A stretch of 64,000 nt of DNA from Lolium rigidum (GCF_022539505.1 NC_061508.1:38806256-38870255), one strand, 5' to 3'. Positions 31,696-44,450 are shown, numbered from the stretch's first letter. The notes: generated from the letters alone by a model not told the origin. Made by a program: numbers and translations.

Positions 31696-32830
31696 TTTAT
31701 TAATGGTAAATGTGAAAATTACCAACCTGAGAAGTTAATTTTGTTTAATATATTTTGACAACCTTTTTAGATCATAAGTTATCCCGTTATTTTATAAATG
31801 GTAAATGCGAAAAGTGATGGACCCGAAAAGATAAATTTTATTTAAATATTTTGTTAATTTTTTAGCTCACAAGTTATGAACTCTCTACCCGTTATTTCAT
31901 CAACAGCCAATGCGAACATCGACCGACCCAAAAAGCTAATTTCATTAAAAATATTTTGTTAATTTTTTTAGCTCATAAGTTATCAACCCTATGCCCGTTA
32001 TTTTATCAATAGTAAATGCGTAAAGTGATAGACCCAAAAGTCTAATTTGGTTGAATTTTCTTTTTTAATTTTTTAGCTTAGAAGTTATCAACCATATGCC
32101 GTCCTTATTTTATCAACGGTAAATGCGAAAAGTGACCGACCCAAAAAGTCAATTTCATTTGAAATATTTTCTTATCTTTTTTATCAATGGTAAATGCAAA
32201 AAGTGACCGGCCTGAAAAGCTAATTTTATTTACAATATCTTGTTAACTTTTTTAGCTCGCAAGTTATCAACCCTTTGCCCGCTATTTTATCAACGGTAAA
32301 TGCGAAAAGTGACCGATCCGAAAAGCTAATTTCATTTAATCATTTTGTTAACTTTATTACCTCACAAGTTATCAATCCTCTACCTATTTTATCAATGATA
32401 AATGCGAAAAGTAACTGACCCGAAAAGCTAATTTCATTTAAAACATTATATTTTTACTTTTTTTACCTCACACGTTATCAACTCTCTGCCCTTTATTTTA
32501 TCAACGGTAGATGCGAAAAGTAAACGACCCGAAAAGCTAATTTCATTTAAAATATTATTTTAACTTTTTAGATCACAATTTATCAACACCTCTTCTAGTT
32601 ATTTATCGGGAAAAGTGACCAACCCGAAAAGCTAATTTTATGTAAAATATTTTGTTAATTTTATTAGCTCACAATTTATCAACAACTATGCTAGTTATTT
32701 ATCAACGGTAAACGTGAAAAGTTGACTACGCAAAAGTTAATTCAATTTAGAATATATTGGTGACTTTTTTTAGCTCAGAATTTGTCAATCCTTTTGCCCG
32801 TTATTTACTAACGGTAAATGCGAAAAGTTA
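31696..32830. repeat. AT-rich minisatellite, about eleven copies of a ~105-bp unit
   Basis: GGTAAATGCGAAAAGTGACCGACC or variants recur at 31706, 31801, 31906, 32012, 32119, 32190, 32296, 32398, 32507, ~32610, 32708 and 32814. Spacing is mostly 102-109 bp, with one shortened 71-bp unit. Each unit also has AAAAGCTAATTTCATTTAAA, TTTTTTAGCTCACAAGTTAT and CCCGTTATTT. Copies are substantially diverged, so the array is old. Confidence 0.92.
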
Positions 32831-33814
32831 CTGATCCTAACAGTGGTAACATTGTTTTCAAATGAAAAATATGGAGCTATCTTGAGTTGCAACTAATAGT
32901 TCATTTGAGTTGCAAGTGGTTTTTCCCACCCGTTACCTTCCCCCAATAAAACCACTGACCCAAAAAAGGGAAAAAAATTCTCCAAATAATATAAATTTTG
33001 ACACAAAAGAAAAAATAGAAAATATACGTACAAAAAAGGGAATTGTAGAAAAAAGAATTGTAGCTCAAATTACTTGATTTCTTTATTAAACTGAAATCAC
33101 GCCTTAATAATAATAAAAGAGAATTGAAAAAGAAATGTCGGGCGGGTCACATTGTCCATCTCCAAAACAAAGGGAATTGAAAAAAAAAGGCCAGGCCGGC
33201 AGCGTCCCTCACCAAACAAAACAAAGGGCCAGGCCGACAGATGGGGAGCATGTGAGGGCCACTTTAGGAGCGAGATTGGGCAGGAGCGGGGCCACCTCTC
33301 CGGCTGCCGCCGGAGCCAGAGAGGCAGGTCAAGTTTGGCGACGCCGTGGGCTCGGCGGTATGAAGAGGCAATCCAGGATTTGATCCGAGGATCTGGGGGA
33401 GGTCGGGGAACATATCGTTTCTTCGGAGTTCGTCGAGGTGCAGGAAGGCCAGGGAGGAGAGGTCGACGGGCTGCAGCTAGGGCTCCGCTCCTCCTCCTGA
33501 TCCTGGACGTCCCCGGGGCGGAGGGAGGTAGTCATCAGAAGGCCGGGAAGGACGTTGTGGCGGAGGGCTCACTGGGGCAGCAGCTAGACCTCCGCTCCTG
33601 GTTCTGGACGGCCCCGCCTTGGGGGTAGTGCGGACGAGGAGGATGCTGGAAGGCAGACGTCGCCGAGGAGGAGTGGGTCATCGCGGCGGCAGATGGCTTG
33701 GAGGAAACCGGGCTTGCCGAAAAGGGAATGGGCGACCGAAAGGGAATTGCTGTCGCTTGCGCGAGCGCTTCACGCGGAGACAGGGTGAATGCTAGGGCAG
33801 TCAATCGCGAGGAA
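32831..33814. other. No gene seen; GC-rich stretch
   Basis: 32.83-33.13 kb is AT-rich single-copy-looking sequence. 33.13-33.81 kb is strongly GC-rich with overlapping chance frames on both strands (for example 33152-33628 + and 33535-33804 -), none with a recognisable domain. Confidence 0.45.
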
Positions 33815-34459
33815 GGGGATTCGCTTTAAAAACAACCCAAACGCTAAAAAGTGCACGGTGGCTTGTTTGTTGTGGCGCGCCAACAATTGCTGGCCGTTGG
33901 ATCTCGGATGGAGAACCAGAGATTTCCGCCCTGTTCCGACCGTCCCCACCTGAGGGCCCTACCGTCACCGCGACCGCACCACGCTTGAAGGGCCATCCGC
34001 GTCGCGCGCGTGCAAGGAAGACACTCGCGAAACGTCTCATTCGCTCGTTCCCCATTTCTCTCGTGAGCTCCGGCCGGCGATTAGCTAGGGTTCGGGATGA
34101 GCGACGGCGTGCTCGCCGGCGCCGCGATTCGCTAGGGGTCCGGGGGGTGAGGGGTAGGTTGCTCGCCGGCGCTCGATTTCGCGAAGCTTCCGGGGAGGTC
34201 CTCGTGAGCTCAGTAGGCGTAAGGAGCGGGAGGTCGACGGCGGTGGGGGCGAGGCGCGAGGTACTGCTTCGATCTCCGCGACGGAGATCGACCTTTTCTC
34301 AGGTGGGTGCAGTCGATTCACCGTCCAGGAGCTTCATCGCCGCCGTATCAGTGGTCGTGCACTAGGCGCGTGGTGTTTCGCCCAGATCGTGGACGGAGAT
34401 CGTCCCGTGTGCGTTCGCCGTGTCCGCACGCTTGAGCAGTTGCAGATCCAGCTACTCAG

Positions 34460-35542
34460 GTAAGCGATATGTGCTCAGATCTCCCCAATCCCCCAGTAGG
34501 ACTTGATTATCTGGTCAATTTTGTCCCCATTTTGATGGTGCGGGATTTTGGAAGTAGATGGATGGCAGTGCATGGACTCTCCCCTGTATATCCACTTTTT
34601 GTCCTTGTTCTATGGTTCTCATGGTCCCCTGTAGAGCATGGTTTGGAGTAATTTGTACTTGTTTGTTATTGTTCCCATGGTTTCGCTGTAGAGCATGGTT
34701 GGAATAATTTTGGTTCAGTTGTGTGTGGTACACCCGAAATTAGATGATTCTAGTACAACTTTATGTTCTCAGTGGTTTATTTTGCAACTTGGTACTCAGT
34801 GGTTTACATGTTTTTCCAACCATGGTTTCTCGAAGTTTTTGCAGTACAGTGTACAGAGCATGTAGGTTATGTATGGATCATGTAGAGTAACTTTGCAGTT
34901 GTGGTTGATACTTATTCTAGCCTAAGTTGTTTTTGCCATGCCATGAGATGCCACGAGTTGGCGTTAAGTCGGAGTAATTAAGTTGGCTCGTGGTTGTTAC
35001 TTAAGTTGCTTTCTGAATTTTCCATGCCATGAACGATGCCACGAGTTGTTCTATCATTATGATTAAGTTGTCCACTAGAAGTAATTAAGTTGGCTGGTGG
35101 TTCTTACTTAAGTTGATTTCTTATTTTTCCATGACATGTAATATGCCTTGAGTTGCCCATTATCTGTTTTAAACAAGTTGTTCTGTTATTATAATTAAGT
35201 TGTCCACTAGGAGTAATTAAGTTTGGCTGGTGGTTCTTTTTAAGTTTTTTTTATTTCATGCCATGAACCATGCCTTGAGTTAGCCATTTTCTGTCTTAAA
35301 TAAGCCGTTTGTCATTATCCTATTTTCCTTAATGTTATCAAGCTGAGCACATCTTATACACTAAGTTATGCCGCAATATAACTAGCAGCTAGTAGAGCAA
35401 AGTTAATGTATTTTTTCCCGAAGTTTTAGCAGAACAGAGCTTTTGTACATTTTTGTATGACCATGTACACTAACTTGCATAAGGGGTGATGTAGAGTTGC
35501 ATGTTAAATTGATTTTTTGTTTTTGTTTCTATTCACCAACAG
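34460..35542 (+). other. First intron of the second Ulp1-type gene
   Basis: Donor CTCAG|GTAAGC at 34460, acceptor CACCAACAG ending at 35542. Contains many AAGTTG words (TTAAGTTG, ATTAAGTTGTCC, ATTAAGTTGGCT) and repeated CCATGCCATGA. An upstream GC-rich, probably non-coding exon precedes it (about 34.0-34.46 kb). Confidence 0.5.
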
Positions 35543-35551
35543 GGTAGGGAG

Positions 35552-36472
35552 ATGACTAAGAGGTTTCCGCGTCTACAACTACCAGATGGAGCAACGGGTA
35601 GATCTGCAGTAACAGGCGTGCAGCCTCGCCAGCAGGTATTGCATCTGACCTTAATTTGTTTTTCATAGCATACTTAAGTTTGCTTTTCTGAAAGTATTTG
35701 AGTTGTCTTTTGATAGCATGCCTTAGTCGTTTTTTTGGAAGTAAATTGAGTTGTTCTGACATTACCTTGTCCTTACTTATGTTGAATATGTTGTTCCTTT
35801 TTTCAGGCTGCAGTTGCGGATAATCATATGAACATGAATGGTCTGAATCCTGTACCCGCTACTAATTTACGATCCCGTGGTGCTACTTCAGGTGGTGGAC
35901 CTTCTGCAACTGTGGTTGACCTAAGAAAAGCCGTGCGTTCCTGTCGGTATGTCCAATTCATACTTCCTCGCTTGTGTGTTTCTACAAATATGTGTATTAG
36001 TTTTCTTATGTTGTGTGTGAAATTGTCCTGAATTACTATTTGACCTTTTTTCTCCTTATCATGGTGTGCAGCTTGGTAGGAATAAAGCGTCTCCTGCTAG
36101 ACTTGTGAAGCTGAATGAAATTTTATCAGGTGATCAGAAGACGTTGATCACAGAGTGGGGGTGGGGAGGAATGTTGATGGTTAAAGCTACTGAGATGCCT
36201 ATTGATCTAAGCATGTGGGTCTTGGCATGTTTTGACCCAATTCGAAGTGAGCTAGCTATACCAGGGAGGAGGGCCATTCCCGTCGATGCAGCAAGTTACA
36301 ATAAAGTCTTTGGGCTACCCAATGAAGGATTGCATGTACGATATGAAATGGAAACTGAACCAATAGCCTTCATGAACGAAGAGTACAACATTCAGGGTGG
36401 TTCTGCACCAGGTTTCAAGCAATGGCGCAAGATGATTCAAGAAATTGCAGGGGCAGGGAAATCTGTGTGTTG
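35552..36472 (+). pseudogene. N-terminal exons of a Ulp1-associated gene, cut by element F
   Basis: Start ATG at 35552. Coding pieces 35552-35635, 35807-35946 and 36072-36472 have GT-AG borders. The first two encode a Gln/Ala/Asn-rich N-terminus (MTKRFPRLQLPDGATG...). The third encodes ~134 residues resembling the all-alpha N-terminal domain found before Ulp1 domains in grass MULE genes (ITEWGWGGMLMVKATEMPID, IPVDAASYNKVFGLPNEG). The reading frame does not carry over exactly from exon 2 to exon 3 (phase 2 into phase 0), so an indel or wrong splice choice is present. The Ulp1 domain itself is lost beyond the retrotransposon. No transposase is adjacent. Confidence 0.6.
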
Positions 36473-37788
36473 TGATACGTCTCCAACGTATCTATAATTT
36501 CTTATGTTCCATGCTAGTTTTATGACAATATCTACATGTTTTATCCATACTTTATATCGTTTTGATGCATTTTTCGGAACTAACCTATTAACAAGATGCC
36601 ACAGTGCCAGTTTCTGTTTGTTATGTCTGTTTATTGCAGAAAAGGCCCAAAAACCAAAGTGCTCGGAAAAATCCAGAAAAATCACAGAAATTCTATTTCG
36701 CCAGAAGACTCACGGAACCGAAGGGCCGGGCCGGAGGAGGCCCGTGGCCTCCTCCCCATCAGCCGGCGCGGGCAGGAGGGGGGCCGCCCCACCCTATGGT
36801 GTGGGCCCCTCGGGACTCCACCGACGCTGCCCTTTCGCCTATATATCCCTCGCGACGCGAAAACCCTCAATCAATCAATCATACTCCAGAAAGACTCCAG
36901 GGGCGCCACCGCCATCGCGAAACTCCGTTTCGGGGGACAGAAGTCTCTGTTCTGGCACACCTCCGGGACGGGGAAGTGCCCCCGGAAGTCATCTCCATCG
37001 ACACCACCGCCATCTTCATCTCCGTTGCTGTCTCCCATGATGAGGAGGGAGTAATTCTCCCCCGAGGCTGAGGGCTCTACCGGTAGCTATGTGGTTCATC
37101 TCTCTCTCCCATGTGATCTTTATGTGATCATGAGCTTTGTAATCTAGTTGAATATGTAGATGTTACTCTTTTCTATTATGCACTCTAGAGGTTACTTTAA
37201 TATGAACTCCGGATTCACTCTCCACGGTGTGACGGTGACAGTGTGCGCATCGTGTTATTCCTTTATGAAGTTGTGGAGCTTGTTTACTCCGGCTTGAGGG
37301 TGCTCTTGTAGCCCTACACAATGAATGGTGTTTGTTATCCAATAAGAGAGTGTTTGAGATTAGCATTTATTTATTCAGTTATGTGATCATTGTTGAGTGT
37401 GTCCACTAGTGAAAGTATGATCCCTAGGCCTTGTTTCTAAACATTAAAACACTGTTTCCAACAAGTTCTGTTACATGTTTGCTTGCTGTCATCTTTATTT
37501 CAGATTGCAATTACTACTTACAATCATCCATATTACTTGTATTTCACTATCTCTTCGCCGAACTAGTGCACCTATACATCTGACAAGTGTATTAGGTGTG
37601 TTGGGGACACAAGAGACTTCTTGTATCTTAATTGCAGGGTTGCTTGAGAGGGATAACTTTGACCTCTACCTCCCAGAGTTCGACAAACCTTGGGTGAGTC
37701 ACTTAAGGGAAACTTGCTGTTGTTCTACAAACCTATGCTCTTGGAGGCCCAACATTGTCTACAGGAATAGAAGCGTGCGTAGACATCA
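36473..37788 (+). repeat. 5' LTR of element F
   Basis: Opens TGATACGTCTCCAACGTATC and ends GTAGACATCA. A TATA-like CTATATATCC at 36839-36848 sits upstream of a CAATCAATCAATCA stretch. Frames through the GC-rich middle are shadows. Confidence 0.85.
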
Positions 37789-37799
37789 AGCTATTTTCT

Positions 37800-37817
37800 C
37801 GGCGCCGTTGTCGGGAG
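37800..37817 (+). other. Primer-binding site of element F (tRNA-Asp type, diverged)
   Basis: CGGCGCCGTTGTCGGGAG, 11 bases past the LTR, differs at a few positions from TGGCGCCGTTGCCGGGGA. Confidence 0.75.
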
Positions 37818-37962
37818 GTAAGGTAAAAGGTATTCACATCCTCCGACTACTAAGCTATTTCCTAGCACTGTTGCCGGTGTGTGAGTGCTCGAAGCTATTT
37901 CCTTTAGATCCTGCAATTGCATCTTTTTGTTTCTTGTTTTTATTTTTCACTAGTTAGGCATA

Positions 37963-39993
37963 ATGGAAAACAATAAAAAAAATAGTGAACTTTTTAATCT
38001 TTTTCCTGAGCTAAGACATGAATGGTTTGATGCGGAAATTAAAAAACCTATGGAACCTTATCTGCATGATAGTAGCAATGTTATTAGTATGAATGCAATT
38101 ACTGCTAATGCTATGGAAAAGTCTAAGCTTGGGGAAGCTAGTTCTTATGATCTTTTTAGCTTCCCATCTTTAGGGGAGAAAATTTGCTCTGATAATACTT
38201 TATCTCCCATATGCGATAACTCTAATGATGCTTGCGATATTTTAAACCCACTTGTTGAAAGTATTCCATATAAAATACCTATGAAAATTATTGAACGTGT
38301 TGTGGATAACCGCTATGAAGGGGATGGAACTGTCCATCCTGGAGATCATTTATTGTTTTTACATGAATTATGCGGGTTATTCAAGTGTGCAGGTATTTCA
38401 ATGGATGAAGTTAGGAAGAAACTATTCTCTATGTCGCTGTCTGGTAAAGCGGCGCATTGGTATAAATTGCTGAAGAATAGGCATTCTCTTGATTGGAAGG
38501 ATATTATGCCTCTATTTTATTCTAAATTCTATCCTCCAAGTGAAATTCACAAAGACCGAAACCGCATATATAATTTCTCGGCCTCATGATGGAGAGAGTA
38601 TTGCCCAAGCATGGGGAGATTGAAGTCTTTAATGCTCAAATGTCCCATTCATGAGCTTCCTGGTAATATCATCATTGATAATTTCTATGCAAGACTTTCT
38701 TTTCAAGATAAAACCTTGCTGGCTACTACTTGTTCTGGATCATTCACGCGCAACAAATAAGAGTTTAAATGGGACCTTCTTGATCGGATTCAGGAGAATA
38801 CTGAAGATTGGGAGAACGACAAAGGTAAAGAATCAGGTATAAACTATGAATATGAATGCATTAAGTCTTTCATTGAAACTGCTGGTTTTCAAGAGCTTAG
38901 TGCTAAATATGGTCTTGATCCTCAAATTATGGTCGACTGCTATAGAGCCTTTGCTTCTCATATTAATGTTCCTAAAGAAAATTGGTACATGTATCATGAA
39001 CCTTTTAAAGACACTTGTATGGAAAATGAAATTGTTGTTAATGATTGCAATGAACATGCTCAAACTTCTGAGAATGCTATTTCCTATAAGCATGTTAATT
39101 TTTGTGGAGTTCATAGACCTTGTGAAAAGAATAAAATTTAATAAGAATATTGTATCCATCACAGGAATGAAAAAACTAGAAAGTGGTCTAGGGCTCTAGA
39201 TGATCTTGGTAAAAAAGTTTGTGCCCTCTATCCTTTTATTTGTGAACTTTGCCATAGAGTGGGTCATTTTAATTTTCAATGCTCCTCCAATGATAATTCG
39301 AACCCCATGAGTGCTGCAAATTTGTATTGTGATGATGAAATCACTCCTAATCAGCATGATGAACTTACATTATTTTTGGAGTGTGAAGAGTTATTGAGAA
39401 AAACTTCTTTGGTGGATATGAGTGCTCTTGATATTAATAGTGTCCTGCATGGGTGTCTTTCTTATTGCATTGATAATTGCTACACAAATACTTACATACA
39501 AAATATTTTAGAAGATGACACTTTGCCAAAATATGATAGTACCGCTGTGTGTTTTGAACTTATTAATGAAAAGGAGGAATCCTCCCAAGTTTCTTCTATT
39601 GTTTCTGGAAATAAATCAGGTTATGTGGAGAAGCCTCCCTTCAAGCCTCTTCCTCCTAAAGACGGGAACGAGGAGAAGGAAAAGAAGAAGAAGAAGAAGA
39701 AGAAGGGAACGAAAAAGAAGAAGAAGAGGGGGAATAAAAAGAAAGAGGTAACGGCATATCCCCGCGTGTATGAGATAACGATAGGTAACCGTAAGTATGT
39801 TGCTCCTAATGATTATTATGATAATGAATCTGAGTACAATGATCTTCCTATGCCCTTTACCTATATTGGTGATCATGATTTGGAAGAACACACTACTTTT
39901 GATAAAATCTCTGGGAAACTAATTCTGAAAATGATGATGTTAATAATTGCCATAGTATTAGTACTATCCATGCTTCTTCCCATAATGATATAG
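37963..39993 (+). pseudogene. Gag of element F, frameshifted
   Basis: Segment 1 (37963-38589, 208 residues) ends in the first half of a gypsy capsid domain: HPGDHLLFLHELCGLFKCAG, SGKAAHWYKLLKNRH and a FYSKFYPPSE end. After a shift at about 38585, short segments continue the second half (CPIHELPGNIIIDNFYARLSF). A further region holds a CELCHRVGHFNFQC zinc knuckle near 39249-39290 (CX2CX4HX4C, intact), then a frame from 39259 with a lysine-rich tract encoded by (AAG)n at about 39680-39730. Several shifts and stops exist. Further acidic sequence continues to 40300. Pol is absent because of the truncation. Structurally it complements the Sabrina-like Gag, which retains only the capsid second half. 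Confidence 0.75.
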
Positions 39994-40305
39994 AAAGCTC
40001 TAAGCTTGGGGATGAGGTGTTTGAAAATCCTTTTGCTATTGATGATTATATGTTTGATACATCTCCTTCTAGTAACAATGATGGTATGATTACATATGAA
40101 CACACTGCGGAAGATAACTATTCTATTTCTTATGATGATACTATGCCTCCAATCTTTGACAATTATTATAAAGAATACTATGACATAGGTTATAATTATC
40201 CTTATGAAACTTGTCATAGTCATGATGGGATTGCCAAAAACCATTCCCTTAATATGCAACTTGTTTACCATGTTCAAATTCTTGATAATGATCCTGCTCC
40301 GATTA

Positions 40306-41875
40306 TGGGAACCCCAAGAGGAAGGTGTGATGCGTACAGCAGCAAGTTTTCCCTCAGAAAGAAACCAAGGTTTATCAAACCAGGAGGAGCCAAGAAGCAC
40401 GTTGAAGGTTGATGGCGGCGGGATGTAGTGCGGCGCAACACCAGGGATTCCGGCGCCAACGTGGAACCCGCACAACACAACCAAAGTACTTTGCCCCAAC
40501 GAAACAGTGAGGTTGTCAATCTCACCGGCTTGCTCGTAACAAAGGATTAGATGTATAGTGCGGATGATGATTGTTTGCAGAAAACGAGTAGAACAAGTAT
40601 TGCGATGAGATTGTATTCAATGTAAAAGAATGGACCGGGGTCCACAGCATCACTAGAGGTGTCTCTCCCATAAGATAAACGAGCATGTTGGGTGAACAAA
40701 TTACGATCGGGCAATTGACAAATAGAGAGAGCATGACAATGCACATACATGATATGATAAGTATTGTGAGATTTAATTGGGCATTACGACAAAGTACATA
40801 GACCGCTATCCAGCATGCATCTATGCCTAAAAAGTCCACCTTCAGGTTATCATCCGAACCCCTTCCAGTATTAAGTTGCAAACAATAGACAATTGCATTA
40901 AGTATGGTGCGTAATTGAATCAATAACTACATCCTCGGACATAGCATCAATGTTTTATCCCTAGTGGCAACAGCACATCCACAACCTTAGAACTTTCTCA
41001 TCATCGTCCCAGCATTTAATGGAGGCATGAACCCACTATCGAGCATAAATACTCCCTCTTGGAGTTAAGAGTAAAAACTTGGCCAGAGCCTCTACTAATA
41101 ACGGAGAGCATGCAAGATCATAAACAACACATAGGTAATAGATTGATAATCAACATAACATAGTATTCTCTATCCATCGGATCCCGACAAACACAACATA
41201 TAGCATTACAGATAGATGATCTTGATCATGTTAGGCAGCTCACAAGATCCGACAATGAAGCACATGAGGAGAAGACGACCATCTAGCTATTGCTATGGAC
41301 CCATAGTCCAGGGGTGAACTACTCACACATCACTCCGGAGGCGACCATGGCGGTGAAGAGTCCTCCGGGAGATGATTCCCCTCTCCGGCAGGGTGCCGGA
41401 GACGATCTCCTGAATCCCCCGAGATGGGATTGGCGGCGGCGTCTCTGGAAGGTTTTCCGTATCGTGGCTCTCGGTACTGGGGGTTTCGCGACGGAGGCTT
41501 TAAGTAGGCGGAAGGGCAGGTCAGGAGGCGTCACGGGGGCCCCACACAACAGGGCCGCGCGGGCCCTATGCTGGCCGCGCCGCCCTAGTGTGGCGGCGCC
41601 CCGTGGCCCCACTTCGTCTTCTCTTCGGTCTTCTGGAAGCTTCGTGGCAAAATAGGCCCTTGGGCGTTGATTTCGTCCAATTCCGAGAATATTTCCTTAC
41701 TAGGATTTCTGAAACCAAAAACAGCAGAAAACAACAACTGGCTCTTCGGCATCTCGTTAATAGGTTAGTGCCGGAAAATGCATAAATACGACATATAATG
41801 TGTATAAAACATGTAGATATCATCAATAATGTGGCATGGAACATAAGAAATTATCGATACGTCGGAGACGTATCA
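40306..41875 (-). repeat. 3' LTR of Sabrina-like copy C (terminally truncated)
   Basis: 1570 bp. Homology to the other LTRs begins at TGGGAACCCC (40306), so the last ~28 bp of the LTR and the flanking duplication are missing. Confidence 0.9.
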
Positions 41876-41893
41876 GCATCCCCAAGCTTAGTT

Positions 41894-41912
41894 CCTGCTC
41901 GTCCCGAGCAGG
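41894..41912 (-). promoter_or_regulatory. Stem-loop upstream of the polypurine tract, copy C
   Basis: CCTGCTCG-TCC-CGAGCAGG on the + strand, a perfect 8-bp stem 18 bp from the LTR edge, at the same place as in copies B and E. Confidence 0.7.
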
Positions 41913-43011
41913 TAAACGATAACAAAGATAATTTCCGGAGTGACATGCCATCATAACCTTGATCATACTATTGTAAGCATATGTAATGAATGCAGCGATC
42001 AAAACAATGGTAATGACATGAGTAAACAAATGAATCATAAAGCAAAGACTTTTCATGAATAGTACTTTCAAGACAAGCATCAATAAGTCTTGCATAAGAG
42101 TTAACTCATAAAGCAATAAATCAAAGTAAAGGTATTGAAGCAACACAAAGGAAGATTAAGTTTCAGCGGTTGCTTTCAACTTGTAACATGTATATCTCAT
42201 GGATATTGTCAATGTAAAGTAGTATAACAAGTGCAATATGCAAGTATGTAGGAATCAATGCACAGTTCACACAAGTGTTTGCTTCTTGAGGTGGAGAGAA
42301 ATAGGTGAACCGACTCAACATAAAAGTAAAAGAAAGGCCCTTCGCAGAGGGAAGCATTGATTGCTATATTTGTGCTAGAGCTTTGGTTTTGAAAACAAGA
42401 AACAATTTTGTCAACGGTAGTAATAAAGCATATGTATCATGTAAATTATATCTTACAAGTTGCAAGCCTCATGCATAGTATACTAATAGTGCCCGCACCT
42501 TGTCCTAATTAGCTCGGATTACCGGGATTATCGCAATACACATGTTTTAACCAAGTGTCACAAAGGGGTACCTCTATGCCGCCTGTACAAAGGTCTAAGG
42601 AGAAAGTTCGCATTGGATTTCTCGCTTTTGATTATTCTCAACTTAGACATCCATACCGGGACAACATAGACAACAGATAATGGACTCCTCTTTAATGCAT
42701 AAGCATGTAGCAACAATTAATGTTCTCATATGAGATTGAGGAAATATGTCCAAAACTGAAACTTCCACCATGATTCATGGCTTTAGTTAGCGGCCCAATG
42801 TTCTTCTCTAACAATATGCATGCTCTAACCATTAAATGAGTGGTAAATCTCCCTTACTTCAGACAAGACGAACATGCATAGCAACTCACATGATATTCAA
42901 CAAAGAGTAGTTGATGGCGTCCCCGGAAACATGGTTATCGCACAACAAGCAACTTAATAAGAGATAAAGTGCATAAGTACATATTCAATACCACAATAGT
43001 TTTTAAGCTAT

Positions 43012-43197
43012 TTGTCCCATGAGCTATATATTGCAAAGGTAAAGAATGGAAACTTTAAAGGTAGCACTCAAGCAATTTACTTTGGAATGGCGGGTAAATA
43101 CCATGTAGTAGGTAGGTATGGTGGACACAAATGGCATAGTGGTTGGCTCAAGGATTTTGGATGCATGAGAAGTATTCCCTCTCGATACAAGGTTTAG
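43012..43197 (+). CDS. Conserved small ORF antisense to Sabrina-like copy C
   Basis: 61 residues, nearly identical to the frame at 25152-25337, with changes at about three positions (for example MAGKYHVV for MAEKYHVV). No domain recognised; see copy B. Confidence 0.35.
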   Translation: MSHELYIAKVKNGNFKGSTQAIYFGMAGKYHVVGRYGGHKWHSGWLKDFGCMRSIPSRYKV

Positions 43198-44450
43198 GAT
43201 AGCAAGGTTATTTGAAACAAACACAAGGATGAACCGGTGCAGAAAAACTCACATAAAAGACATATTATAAAAATTATAAGACTCTACACCGTCTTCCTTG
43301 TTGTTCAAACTCAATACTAGAAATTATCTAGACTTTAGAGAGACCAATTATGCAAACCAAATTTTAGCAAGCTCTAGGTGTTTCTTCATTAATAGGTGCA
43401 AAGTGTATGATGCAAGAGCTTAAACATGAGCACAACAATTGCCAAGTATCAAATTATTCAAGACATTTTAGAATTACTACATGTAGCATTTCCCGATTCC
43501 AACCATATAACAATTTAACGAAGAAGATTCAACCTTCGCCATGAATACTATGAGTAAAGCCTAAGGACATATTTGTCCATATGCAACAGCGGAGCGTGTC
43601 TCTCTCCCACACAATGAATGCTAGGATCCATTTTATTCAAACAAAAACAAAAACAAAAACAAACCGACGCTCCAAGCAAAGCACATAAGATGTGATGGAA
43701 TAAAAATATAGTTTCAGGGGAGGAACACTGATAATGTTGTCGATGAAGAAGGGGATGCCTTGGGCATCCCCAAGCTTAGACGCTTGAGTCTTCTTAAAAT
43801 ATGCAGGGGTGAACCACCGGGGCATCCCCAAGCTTAGAGATTTCACTCTCCTTGATCATATTGTATCATCTCCCTCTCTTGATCCTTGAAAACTTCCTCC
43901 ACACAAAACTCGAAACAACTCATTAGAGGGTTAGTGCATAATAAAAATTCACATGTTCAGAGGTGACACAATAATTCTTAACACTTCTGAACATTGCACA
44001 AAGCTACTGGACATTAATGGAACAAAGAAATTCATCCATCATAGCAAAAGAGGCAATGCGAAATAAAAGGCAGAATCTGTCAAAACAGAACAGTCCGTAA
44101 AGATGGATTTTATTGAGGCACCAGACTTGCTCAAATGAAAATTCTCAAATTGAATGAAAGTTGCGTACATATCTGAGGATCACGCACGTAAATTGGCATA
44201 TTTTTCTGAGCTACCTACAGAGAGGCAGGTCGAAATTCGTGACTGCAAAGAAATCTGTTTCTGCGCAGTAGTCCAAATCTAGTATGAACCTTACTATCAA
44301 AGACTTTACTTGGCACAACAATGCACAAAACTAAGATAAGGAGAGGTTGCTACAGTAGTAAACAACTTCCAAGACTCAAATATAAAATAAAAGTACTGTA
44401 GTAAAAACATGGGTTGTCTCCCATAAGCGCTTTTCTTTAACGCCTTTCGC

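Larger units (their letters stand above)
33815..36472 (+). mobile_element. Second Ulp1-associated element: 5' part, likely MULE
   Basis: Bounded on the right by the insertion of element F at 36473. A candidate left terminus GGGGATTCGCTTTAAAAACA lies at 33815, chosen only for its GGGG...TTTAAAA character; no partner inverted repeat was found. The gene within resembles the N-terminal region that precedes C48 domains in plant Ulp1-type MULE genes. Confidence 0.35.
36473..40305 (+). mobile_element. Athila-group LTR retrotransposon F, 3'-truncated
   Basis: 5' LTR 36473-37788, tRNA-Asp-type primer site, a long broken gag, then an abrupt junction at 40305/40306 with a truncated LTR of Sabrina-like copy C. 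Related to but distinct from the Sabrina-like copies: its LTR is shorter (1316 bp) and its Gag carries the capsid first half and a zinc knuckle. The left target duplication would be TGTTG (36468-36472); the partner is not found. Confidence 0.85.

Noticed and set aside
33135..34365. Several ORFs of 80-158 residues on both strands
   Set aside because: GC-rich sequence yields chance frames; Arg/Gly/Pro composition, mutual overlap and no recognisable motif.
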